DNA from: Eumeta japonica
Taxonomy: Eukaryota; Arthropoda; Insecta; Lepidoptera; Psychidae
Assembly: GCA_005406025.1 (NCBI GenBank)
Contig: BGZK01000082.1
Span: 496,001-560,000, forward strand
Length of the DNA stretch: 64,000 nt
Direction: 5' to 3'
The translations under genes were made by a program, and so were the position numbers. Numbering within the stretch: the stretch's first letter is position 1; every line of letters starts with the position of its first letter. Below the pieces are notes generated by a model. It made no database searches. It was not told the DNA's origin and worked only from the letters and a program-made list of their open reading frames with translations. This document shows positions 60,101 to 62,286 of this stretch, in pieces.

Positions 60101-62286
60101 TTAGTTTTCCCTCAACATTTCAGATGATGCTGTTTATAATTAACTGAACAGGAACACAACATAGCATTGTACATAAGCATTACCATTGTTTTTTTTACTG
60201 TCATTTATGTACTGTCATCCATTAATTAAAAACAAAATGGGGACTTATCCACGAAATATAGGTGTCAGTAGTGTTATTCCAATTTTGACGAGATAACGTT
60301 TTATAAATCGATGCCGGACGGATCGGACGCCGGTTGCACGCACGAAAAAGCATGCTCATTGTCGCGTTACGCCTGAGCCGAGCGTGCGAGCGAGAGCACG
60401 GAACAACAGAAAGGCACGATCGGCCTAAGCGTTCGGCTTGTGACGCATCTATCTCTTTACTTTATAATTTAAGTAGAAAAATATTTGAATTAACGAGTCC
60501 AAATAAATATTAATTTATCGAAAACATTGTCATTTTTAATTAATTCCTTTGTATTAAACAAAATGATAATTTAGTGATAATAATTCAGTTCAATTCATAA
60601 AAGAATGCAAATTTTCATCAATGTTTTCTTATGACATTATCACATAAAATTATCGTCCGTAAACCGACTTTACAGACAGCCAATTTTTTGATTTGAAATT
60701 TCGTTATTAATTGCAACCCCCTGCTAGTGGTACAAAACAATACATGTTTATCATTCTCTCATATATTCATCGGTCATTTTTTTAAACCTAGCAATAACTG
60801 TCTACTAAGGTATTTTTACACGGATTTTACCTGATACTCGTGAGCGCTCTTTTCGTGCACTCTCGTTTTTAGAGTTAGAGGATGTAGCGTCGGCAACGTC
60901 ATATTCAAAGCTGCATCTATATAAAGTTGGTTCCCAGGTGGGGCGTAAAGAGCACCTGATATAAGAATGTTCCTAGATTTCGGGTTGAAATTTAGTAAAG
61001 CCATTGAATAATATTGAGCACCAACCTGTCGATTGAAAATGCACATTAATATAAATTTACTTATTTTTCTTTATTGCATTATGTTTGAACAAAAAAGATA
61101 AAACAACAGAAAAACAAAAGACAAATAAGAAAAAACACATAGCAATAAACAAGTAAATTAAAAGAAGCTTAAGAAGTAAAATTGAAACTTAAAACTAATA
61201 ACAATAAATATAAACTCACTTGTTCATACTTAAATTGTGCCTTGATTGGTTTTGGTCTGTTTATAACCAGTTGTGTATCTAACTTCACACCATTCATCTT
61301 CTCTATTTTGACCCATTCAAAATTCATTTTGGGATCCTTTATAGTATTCTTGTTTTCACTCACATTGAATTTGACATCTGTGTGCGTTTGAGTTCGCTGA
61401 AAAACAAAAAAATCAATATTCCATTGTATATAAAACAACATATTCATTTTTCCAGAAAAAAGAAAGATATTGTTAGTGTGAGATTATATAATTTCTAAGA
61501 TATATATAATAACATAGATATAAACAGGTCAATGCAATAAATAAATCCTCTGTGAATATAAAAAAAAATACTTGTTAATGGTTTCTATATTATCACATGA
61601 ATTATGCAGAACATATAAACTACTGTTGATAATGTTATATGATTATTTTAAAAAAGGGTTTGTTGGAAAATAAAATTTATAAAAAAAATATTCAACATTT
61701 TTCAAGATTTTCAGTCACATTGTTTTGAAATCAATTAGATCTCAATCATTACAATATTCTGGTAACAAAATATTTAAAAATACATCACACAACAAAATGT
61801 TTGATAAAAAGGTTTTCAATAAGAATTTTTGTTTTAATGGAGATTTTGAAAAATTTTAATTCTATAATACTATAAATATGATCTTCGACTAAAGATAAAC
61901 TTGATAGGTATACTTAAAAAAGTGTTTTGATGAATGGATAGACGAAAAGAGCAAAAAGTTATCAAGCTATTGACATTTCTAAAAACAACTTACCAAATTT
62001 TTAAGAACAGCATAGAAGTTGTAACCCGGATAAGCAGAAAACTCCATTCCCAGTTCTCCATACATATCGTGTTTGAATCCCATAACTCTTTCACTGTACA
62101 AGCCTTCGAATTTGATGGTGTGTTTTGGAGACCTTTGAAACTGGTAATCCAACTGGAGCCTAGCCGTATTAGTTGGTCCATTAATCGTGTAATAACCTAT
62201 GAGTTTACTAGCCAACTGTTTGGTCTGGAACTCTGTCGATACATCCCACTGTGTCACACCACCTTTGGATTTGACTTTGATAACTC
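13902..62286 (-). CDS. Apoltp: apoLTP-II/I-like large lipid transfer apolipoprotein, 3' part (45 exons, about 3018 residues)
   Basis: Forty-five exons with GT-AG introns join in one open frame from 62286 to TAA at 13902-13904. All 44 intron phases agree. The product is a secreted lipoprotein scaffold of the apoB/apolipophorin superfamily. apoLTP is the main apolipoprotein of the insect lipid transfer particle, which moves lipid between lipophorin and tissues. Numbering from the first full codon here: about 1-1978 beta-rich lipid-binding repeats with many N-glycosylation sequons; 1979-2395 amphipathic helices; about 2470-2640 VWD; about 2640-2720 C8-like; about 2720-2955 VWA-like; then a Cys-rich tail. 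The N-terminal vitellogenin-N module, furin site and signal peptide lie beyond the window. Expected length over 3700-4000 residues favours apoLTP-II/I over apolipophorin-II/I (about 3300), which is the alternative. Uncertain points are the exon 17/18 junction and whether a small exon was missed. Confidence 0.78.
14175..14655 (+). mobile_element. LINE 3' fragment (end of reverse transcriptase ORF plus 3' UTR)
   Basis: From 14263 the + strand reads QCVRFYNKIQAEIQNLP, then FKHFVKRKLYDKGYNTV and SEYLNEKKP. This is the conserved tail of a non-LTR retrotransposon ORF2 common in Lepidoptera. One extra G just upstream (RSFKG|QCVRF) shifts the frame. The 3' UTR ends with a degenerate ATACGATTTGATTTGATCT repeat. 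It lies antisense in the last intron of the lipid-carrier gene. Confidence 0.75.
14656..15834. other. rest of the last lipid-carrier intron
   Basis: AT-rich, no recognisable exon or element. It contains a short poly(A)/(TA) run at 15661-15690. Confidence 0.5.
15835..15966 (-). CDS. Apoltp: lipid-carrier exon 44 (VWA-like end)
   Basis: 2 + 43 codons + 1, VDSTLAYTNKD to SLALESN; acceptor ATATTTACAG, donor ACG|GTGAGT. DKLGVCTSLALESNG leads into the last exon. Confidence 0.82.
16422..16533 (-). CDS. Apoltp: lipid-carrier exon 43 (VWA-like)
   Basis: 37 codons plus one base, LDYSTIYQDLM to RAAKYLF; ITLHILMDDEFTL is a late VWA strand. Acceptor TTTTTTTCAG, donor TTG|GTATGT. Confidence 0.83.
16740..17060. 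other. GC-richer island in an intron, probably old mobile DNA
   Basis: About 320 bp of clearly higher GC than the flanking intron, with short inverted pieces (CTTTCGCAAG / CTTGCGAAAC). An open frame on the + strand has no domain. It resembles in texture the islands at about 60300-60450 and 63410-63600, but homology was not established. Confidence 0.35.
17228..17376 (-). CDS. Apoltp: lipid-carrier exon 42 (VWA-like)
   Basis: 2 + 49 codons, KSDLTKRNKTR to CDESTMK. Contains ADVFAALSFAASLPYR (VWA helix) and VPRTIILMPCTGCDES, where most VWA domains have a hydrophobic strand ending in Asp-Gly. Acceptor TTTCTCAG, donor AAG|GTAACA. Very GC-rich. Confidence 0.83.
17896..18017 (-). CDS. Apoltp: lipid-carrier exon 41 (VWA-like)
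   Basis: 1 + 40 codons + 1, YAIVGYGGTG to HFDNFFI; RYAIVGYGG is the second VWA core strand. Acceptor CTGCCCATAG, donor TAG|GTACAT. GC-rich compared with upstream exons. Confidence 0.83.
18649..18843 (-). CDS. Apoltp: lipid-carrier exon 40 (VWA-like start)
   Basis: 1 + 64 codons + AG, CVTPQGDEIEE to AGITDN. SVDIVFVIEAQYCN is the first VWA strand. The metal-site motif DxSxS is replaced by EAQYC. Acceptor AAACTCCAG, donor CAG|GTGTGT. Confidence 0.85.
18844..20306 (-). other. lipid-carrier intron 39
   Basis: A 1.5-kb intron with a short (CA)n tract near 18890-18915. Otherwise nothing recognisable. Confidence 0.5.
20307..20431 (-). CDS. Apoltp: lipid-carrier exon 39 (C8 module)
   Basis: 41 codons plus CA, IDSSPFFEECL to IPESCV. 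Cys spacing and the ACALASAYLETC motif match the C8 domain that follows VWD in mucin/VWF-type proteins. Acceptor AATTGAAG, donor CA|GTGAGT. No in-frame ATG, so only the frame and homology reveal it. Confidence 0.85.
20592..20830 (-). CDS. Apoltp: lipid-carrier exon 38 (VWD end, C8 start)
   Basis: 2 + 79 codons. LGGLFGSFNNEQFDDMRLPN corresponds to the VWD core usually written GLCGNFNGDxxDDF, here without the Cys. It then goes into CDKFFRNKVSPLHPCFAV, the start of a C8-like module. Acceptor AATTTTGCAG, donor GTT|GTGAGT. Confidence 0.88.
21205..21340 (+). repeat. GA-rich dispersed repeat, copy 1 (pair with 38495-38650)
   Basis: Contains AATCGGAATTGTGACTGGTAGCAGAATCG followed by degenerate tandem GAGAACG/GAATCG-type units. 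A related copy starts at about 38508 with GTCGGAATCGTAACTGGTAG. It lies just past the exon 37 donor. Confidence 0.6.
21382..21538 (-). CDS. Apoltp: lipid-carrier exon 37 (VWD, middle)
   Basis: 52 codons plus one base, QVSVGNSIPLT to CKLKVS; acceptor TTCTTTACAG, donor CTG|GTAAGT. Strand-rich, with TLTIEGNVGIVISCNF. Confidence 0.85.
21864..22004. mobile_element. 141-bp MITE, TIR GCACGTAACTCTGCCG (copy 1)
   Basis: GCACGTAACTCTGCCG (21864-21879) is inverted as CGGCAGAATTACGTGC (21989-22004). The interior shares TTCGCAG.AAATTCA and GGAAGAAGGGTC-type blocks with the copy at 44389-44535. Confidence 0.75.
22180..22368 (+). pseudogene. RTE-type LINE, C-terminal fragment of ORF2
   Basis: The + strand reads RRHPSRWTDDLVLVV, then SEAYVQQWTSNS and a stop. 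This matches the conserved end of RTE-class retrotransposon proteins (RWTDDLVKVAG...EAYVQQWTS). Only the last 60 or so residues remain, inserted antisense in a lipid-carrier intron. Confidence 0.8.
22471..22673 (-). CDS. Apoltp: lipid-carrier exon 36 (VWD, first part)
   Basis: 2 + 67 codons, MAMMTGQGTIV to HVDLYKE. It aligns with the start of a von Willebrand D domain (VTYDKVVFTISDPGTFLLTKD), but the usual acidic/His TFDG-type start motif is altered. Acceptor AATTTCCCAG, donor GAG|GTATTT. Confidence 0.85.
22842..23083 (-). CDS. Apoltp: lipid-carrier exon 35
   Basis: 1 + 80 codons + 1, HRTPKTNFIFD to NNVVPPFG; acceptor GAAATTACAG, donor GCG|GTGAGT. The linker LPMSWHAFNRTPDFSE...VVPPFG leads directly into the VWD domain, as the equivalent linker does in apolipophorin-type proteins. 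Confidence 0.84.
24078..24157. repeat. tandem hairpins
   Basis: AACTTCTATAAAGTTTTTTT (from 24078, arm to 24101) is followed after 10 bases by its inverted copy (24112-24136) with one extra A. Next comes the perfect 18-bp palindrome CGTATACTATAGTATACG (24140-24157). Confidence 0.75.
24381..24502 (-). CDS. Apoltp: lipid-carrier exon 34
   Basis: 40 codons plus CA, CKEVHDRLKWW to VETTKTAL; the end of the helical block. The donor CA|GTATGA was chosen because it leaves two bases, which exon 35 needs. The open frame runs on past it, but the next GT gives the wrong phase. Confidence 0.8.
24789..24984 (-). CDS. Apoltp: lipid-carrier exon 33
   Basis: 1 + 65 codons, FYKDLMNNDLL to VVYVREK; continues the helical region (NIKKYTKKIWSTIWTKIEKY). 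Acceptor ATGACTTTAG, donor AAG|GTAAGA. Confidence 0.85.
25661..26591 (-). CDS. Apoltp: lipid-carrier exon 32, amphipathic helical domain
   Basis: At 931 bp this is by far the largest exon (2 + 309 codons + 2). The sequence changes from beta-type to helical, with heptad-like runs of Leu/Ile/Trp alternating with Asp/Glu/Lys (IKDSLIFVVDTIKKAYANFL and LMELVSERLEAAILQYDNFV). Such amphipathic helices bind lipid surfaces in apoB-type proteins. Acceptor ATTCTTACAG, donor TAA|GTGAGT. Confidence 0.88.
26876..27041 (-). CDS. Apoltp: lipid-carrier exon 31
   Basis: 55 codons plus one base, RENETDYFKLN to LIAHLNSTD; acceptor TTTTGTACAG, donor ATG|GTAATT. Five sequons in 55 residues. Confidence 0.82.
27765..28097 (-). 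CDS. Apoltp: lipid-carrier exon 30
   Basis: 111 codons, phase 0 at both ends, DVTLKGYYIST to KNSLINYE; acceptor TTATTGCAG, donor GAG|GTTTGT. Aromatic- and arginine-rich (RWYYFDNFYRFQKNLFYEK). Confidence 0.85.
29102..29338 (-). CDS. Apoltp: lipid-carrier exon 29
   Basis: 79 codons, phase 0 at both ends, ADMESQRLVMN to LAHPSFSK; acceptor TTTACATGCAG, donor AAG|GTAAGT. Confidence 0.85.
29700..29875 (-). repeat. dispersed GGTTCCG-type repeat, copy 2 (inverted)
   Basis: Carries ATGACGAAACTATAAGGATTCCG and CGGAACCCTAAAA at its right end, the inverted arrangement of the repeat at 8195-8350. Confidence 0.65.
30570..30815 (-). CDS. Apoltp: lipid-carrier exon 28
   Basis: 82 codons, phase 0 at both ends, DVKQATVFHL to VHITNMTT; acceptor TTTTTCTTAG, donor ACT|GTAAGT. 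Four sequons. Confidence 0.85.
31135..31512 (-). CDS. Apoltp: lipid-carrier exon 27
   Basis: 126 codons, phase 0 at both ends, LTNGEESSLNR to HEYDGTGNI; acceptor GTTTTTTTAG, donor ATT|GTAAGT. The second-largest exon. Confidence 0.85.
32041..32176 (-). CDS. Apoltp: lipid-carrier exon 26
   Basis: 1 + 45 codons, GVMHKPGSCQ to WLKSIFD; acceptor TTCTTTTACAG, donor GAT|GTAAGT. The split Asn codon connects to exon 25 across the LINE-bearing 5.2-kb intron. Confidence 0.84.
33098..33161. repeat. (TA)n microsatellite
   Basis: About 32 uninterrupted TA units inside the 3' UTR of the LINE, so it probably expanded after insertion. Confidence 0.95.
33390..36900 (-). pseudogene. R1-group LINE ORF2 (endonuclease-RT-RNase H), broken
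   Basis: Recognisable blocks are spread over different frames: endonuclease (36900-36200), RT including KAANIYKCLVRVAKATWGLS (34773-34291), RNase H-like (34171-33914), and the final Cys-rich motif (33623-33390) where the usual His of the CCHC is Tyr. A 23-bp palindrome interrupts the RT part at 34750-34799. Not functional. Confidence 0.82.
34750..34799. repeat. perfect 23-bp palindrome in LINE reverse transcriptase
   Basis: GTTGTGCACGTGAATGGTGAGCA (34750-34772), a four-base loop, then its exact complement (34777-34799). It duplicates in inverted form a piece of the LINE's own coding sequence. Confidence 0.9.
37366..37586 (-). CDS. Apoltp: lipid-carrier exon 25
   Basis: 73 codons plus AA, VIMLPDTFRGN to LVHGFLLV; acceptor CTTCCCTTAG, donor CAA|GTGAGT. 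The R1-group LINE begins about 55 bp past this donor. Confidence 0.84.
37950..38141. mobile_element. hAT-type MITE with 8-bp target-site duplication
   Basis: 192 bp with ends CAGTATTTCCCAAAGT and AGTTTGGGAACCTCTG, the short CAG-type inverted ends of hAT elements. Flanking octamers GAATAACC (37942-37949) and GTATAACC (38142-38149) differ at one base. No ORF. Confidence 0.8.
38226..38484. mobile_element. foldback MITE, about 260 bp
   Basis: Left arm from ATATAAAAGGATGT through ATCGATTAACTCAGAAACTATTTGACCG is repeated inverted at about 38404-38484 (CGGTCAAATAGTTTCAGAG ... ACATCCTTTTATAT). The central part contains the palindromic CGCCACTAGGTGGCG. A (TA)n run lies directly at the left end. Confidence 0.8.
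38495..38800 (+). repeat. GA-rich dispersed repeat, copy 2
   Basis: Begins CTCCCGGCTTCGTCTAAGTC and continues with the blocks shared with 21205-21340, plus further unique GC-richer sequence. No coding function recognised. Confidence 0.55.
39314..39515 (-). CDS. Apoltp: lipid-carrier exon 24
   Basis: 1 + 67 codons, IGANASVGFIL to ITGVKGK; acceptor TTGATTTTAG, donor AAG|GTAATT. Confidence 0.84.
40142..40275 (-). CDS. Apoltp: lipid-carrier exon 23
   Basis: 44 codons plus CA, ALGHHTVRQNP to MDLDNIW; acceptor AAATTCTAG, donor CA|GTGAGT. No in-frame ATG near its start, but it joins both neighbours. Confidence 0.8.
40419..40524 (-). CDS. Apoltp: lipid-carrier exon 22
   Basis: 1 + 35 codons, FGPKTGYVLCN to EAGDLFIK; acceptor TTTTCCAG, donor AAG|GTGTTT. 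Phase 0 at the 3' end. Confidence 0.83.
41030..41135 (+). repeat. imperfect (TCTC/TCTG)n tract
   Basis: About 100 bp of TCTCTCTATCTCTCTCTG-type units in the intron between exons 21 and 22, followed by a TG-rich stretch. Confidence 0.9.
41261..41403 (-). CDS. Apoltp: lipid-carrier exon 21
   Basis: 47 codons plus AT, VDVPRSKFKEI to FKGDTDF; acceptor CTATTTTAAG, donor TAT|GTAAGT. The split codon becomes Ile. Confidence 0.84.
41581..41751 (-). CDS. Apoltp: lipid-carrier exon 20
   Basis: 57 codons, phase 0 at both ends, VALALTPKGQG to NYTDLYFK; acceptor TTTTTAG, donor AAG|GTGAGC. Confidence 0.84.
42369..42480 (-). CDS. Apoltp: lipid-carrier exon 19
   Basis: 1 + 37 codons, AVKLLGEIAD to ILNKDPLE, phase 0 at the 3' end; acceptor TTATTTTTAG, donor GAG|GTAAAG. 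Confidence 0.82.
42927..43174 (-). CDS. Apoltp: lipid-carrier exon 18
   Basis: 82 codons plus AG, MFADALWRPPP to SSPHKGL; acceptor TTCGCTTTAG, donor AAG|GTACAT. Contains the strand motif ANYVSVSLSSPHKGL, echoed in exon 29 (VGISLAHPSFSK), which suggests an internal repeat unit. Confidence 0.82.
44389..44535. mobile_element. 147-bp MITE, TIR GCACGAAATTCTGCCG (copy 2)
   Basis: GCACGAAATTCTGCCG (44389-44404) is inverted as CGGCAGAGTTTCATGC (44520-44535). Homologous to 21864-22004. It lies about 70 bp beyond the donor site of exon 17. Confidence 0.75.
44603..44761 (-). CDS. Apoltp: lipid-carrier exon 17 (3' end uncertain)
   Basis: Begins in phase 0 with LEDPFVETSGS; acceptor CTGTCAACAG. The donor chosen, TAT|GTCAGT after QGNENNY, gives 53 codons and joins exon 18 in phase. 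Using A|GTATCG four bases further with an acceptor nine bases inside exon 18 is also in frame. The open frame continues only to a TAA at 44585-44587. A MITE (44389-44535) lies about 70 bp downstream. Confidence 0.68.
45280..45486 (-). CDS. Apoltp: lipid-carrier exon 16
   Basis: 69 codons, phase 0 at both ends, ISAKVYYEYET to NAIGRLE; acceptor TATTCCATAG, donor GAG|GTTCGT. Confidence 0.82.
45930..46082 (-). CDS. Apoltp: lipid-carrier exon 15
   Basis: 51 codons, phase 0 at both ends, EYTVMRNTLHL to NGTSWHE; acceptor TTTGTTTTAG, donor GAG|GTATAT. Two sequons (NIT, NGT). Confidence 0.8.
46083..48143 (-). other. lipid-carrier intron 14
   Basis: A 2-kb intron. It holds the second copy of the repeat at 47112-47277. 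Two open frames on the + strand (46427-46711, 46861-47118) show no domain and are not called. Confidence 0.5.
47112..47277 (+). repeat. dispersed repeat, copy 2
   Basis: Same block order as 13034-13192 (AGATTAAGATAAATAAA, ACACTCGCTTAG, TTAATTCGTTG, GTCAGCGGTGGGTTGCATG). Confidence 0.7.
48144..48242 (-). CDS. Apoltp: lipid-carrier exon 14
   Basis: 33 codons, phase 0 at both ends, FIGGDEEDILEV to TDVFILE. Acceptor TTCATTTTCAG, donor GAG|GTAATA. The smallest exon in the model. Confidence 0.8.
49202..49381 (-). CDS. Apoltp: lipid-carrier exon 13
   Basis: 60 codons, phase 0 at both ends, FGIAVLLKDNG to TFDAHLIK; acceptor TTTGCGCAG, donor AAG|GTATTT. Separated from exon 12 by only 86 bp. Confidence 0.85.
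49468..49665 (-). CDS. Apoltp: lipid-carrier exon 12
   Basis: 66 codons, phase 0 at both ends, ADFRVGWGSMDF to IRLSKHK; acceptor TATATTACAG, donor AAG|GTAATA. Confidence 0.85.
50403..50668 (-). CDS. Apoltp: lipid-carrier exon 11
   Basis: 2 + 88 codons, HMRRITNCMLV to AKRAKEE, ending in phase 0 at GAG|GTGAGA. Contains the hydrophobic strand DRHLVAMVVTPNTTTGLEI. Confidence 0.85.
51256..51367 (-). CDS. Apoltp: lipid-carrier exon 10
   Basis: 37 codons plus one base, GYTKGFLSTKF to VLKIYVD. Acceptor CAATTTCAG, donor ATG|GTAAGT; the trailing G completes Gly with exon 11. Confidence 0.83.
51872..51976 (-). CDS. Apoltp: lipid-carrier exon 9
   Basis: 35 codons, phase 0 at both ends, YNEDGLLMINSS to VTLLTPFQ. 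Acceptor TTATTACAG, donor CAG|GTAAAC. Confidence 0.82.
52591..52816 (-). CDS. Apoltp: lipid-carrier exon 8
   Basis: 1 + 75 codons, WRYHDNLQAING to LLSFQ, ending in phase 0 at CAG|GTACAT. Contains two sequons (NGS, NST). Confidence 0.85.
52817..54368 (-). other. lipid-carrier intron 7 with two repeat insertions
   Basis: Contains the GGTTCCG-type repeat (53413-53780) and a second, related one starting AGGGTTCCGTACTCAAAGG (about 53990-54280). No exon was seen between exons 7 and 8, whose phases match directly. Confidence 0.6.
53413..53780 (+). repeat. dispersed GGTTCCG-type repeat, copy 3 (longest)
   Basis: Begins AGGGTTCCAAGTCAAAATGG, contains ACCTTTATAGTTTCGTCATG, GTGTAGGTATCTTGTATGAACCG, GGGGGGCACTCCATACATAT and GAATAATTTCGGAAATAATCG. 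The inverted copy at 62890-63250 shows the same blocks, which defines a repeat at least 360 bp long. Confidence 0.7.
54369..54531 (-). CDS. Apoltp: lipid-carrier exon 7
   Basis: 2 + 53 codons + 2 bases; tryptophan-rich WFCQWHIRMGW to RDTSFNV. Acceptor GCAATACAG, donor AAT|GTAAGT. The trailing AT joins G of exon 8 to give Met. Confidence 0.82.
54917..55131 (-). CDS. Apoltp: lipid-carrier exon 6
   Basis: 1 + 71 codons + 1 base; LRDIHLSYQRW to GEFEFLLK. Acceptor ATCTTAAG, donor AAG|GTTGGT. It lacks an in-frame ATG, so it is easy to miss, but the frame joins both neighbours exactly. Confidence 0.82.
55132..56732 (-). other. lipid-carrier intron 5
   Basis: 1.6 kb of AT-rich sequence. No element or exon recognised. 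Confidence 0.5.
56733..56902 (-). CDS. Apoltp: lipid-carrier exon 5
   Basis: Starts in phase 0 with GEYNDEQYRT and ends MDVHFD plus two bases (CA) that join the G of the next exon to make Gln. Contains the sequons NFT and NNT. The mariner relic lies in the preceding intron. Confidence 0.85.
57450..58140 (-). pseudogene. mariner transposase relic
   Basis: The - strand reads HLKKDIYKKALYLSS, FLKRLITGDEKYITYNKN, RTIAKPNKLMLCIIH and VVFHHDNAKPFTFLAT, in the order of a mariner transposase. Two of the catalytic acidic residues (GDEK, HHDN) are still visible. Several stops, the N-terminal DNA-binding half and the C terminus are degraded or lost. It is in the intron between exons 4 and 5. Confidence 0.85.
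58412..58597 (-). CDS. Apoltp: lipid-carrier exon 4
   Basis: 62 codons, phase 0 at both ends, VNAAGVWFTG to QITFIGQ; donor CAG|GTAAAC. The intron before it (58598-60830) holds a perfect hairpin. Confidence 0.85.
58598..60830 (-). other. lipid-carrier intron 3
   Basis: 2.2-kb intron with the hairpin at 59998-60044, a short tandem-like stretch of GCACG.AACTTCCAATG units (about 59195-59330), and a GC-richer island (about 60300-60450) of unknown origin. Confidence 0.5.
59998..60044. repeat. perfect 19-bp hairpin
   Basis: GAGTTACTCGTTCAAGCCC (59998-60016), nine-base loop, exact inverted copy (60026-60044). Not part of any exon. Confidence 0.92.
60831..61025 (-). CDS. Apoltp: lipid-carrier exon 3
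   Basis: 65 codons, phase 0 at both ends, VGAQYYSMAL to SAHEYQ. Acceptor ATCGACAG, donor CAG|GTAAAA. The peptide has the strand-turn pattern of the beta-sheet lipid cavity (LNFNPKSRNILISGALY). Confidence 0.85.
61220..61396 (-). CDS. Apoltp: lipid-carrier exon 2
   Basis: 59 codons in phase 0 at both ends, RTQTHTDVKF to QFKYEQ, between acceptor TGTTTTTCAG and donor GTGAGT. Lys- and Asn-rich beta-type sequence. Confidence 0.85.
61994..62286 (-). CDS. Apoltp: lipid-carrier exon 1 of those in the window
   Basis: Acceptor TTATTACAG, donor TTG|GTAAGT. It begins with two bases of a split codon, so a further 5' exon must exist beyond 64000. The peptide runs VIKVKSKGGVTQ to VLKNL: alternating polar/hydrophobic beta strands of the lipid-binding region. 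Ends in phase 0. Confidence 0.85.

Noticed and set aside
60300..60450. GC-rich island as a promoter or exon
   Set aside because: Exons 3 and 4 join directly in phase 0, and the island has no open frame with splice sites. Old mobile DNA is more likely.
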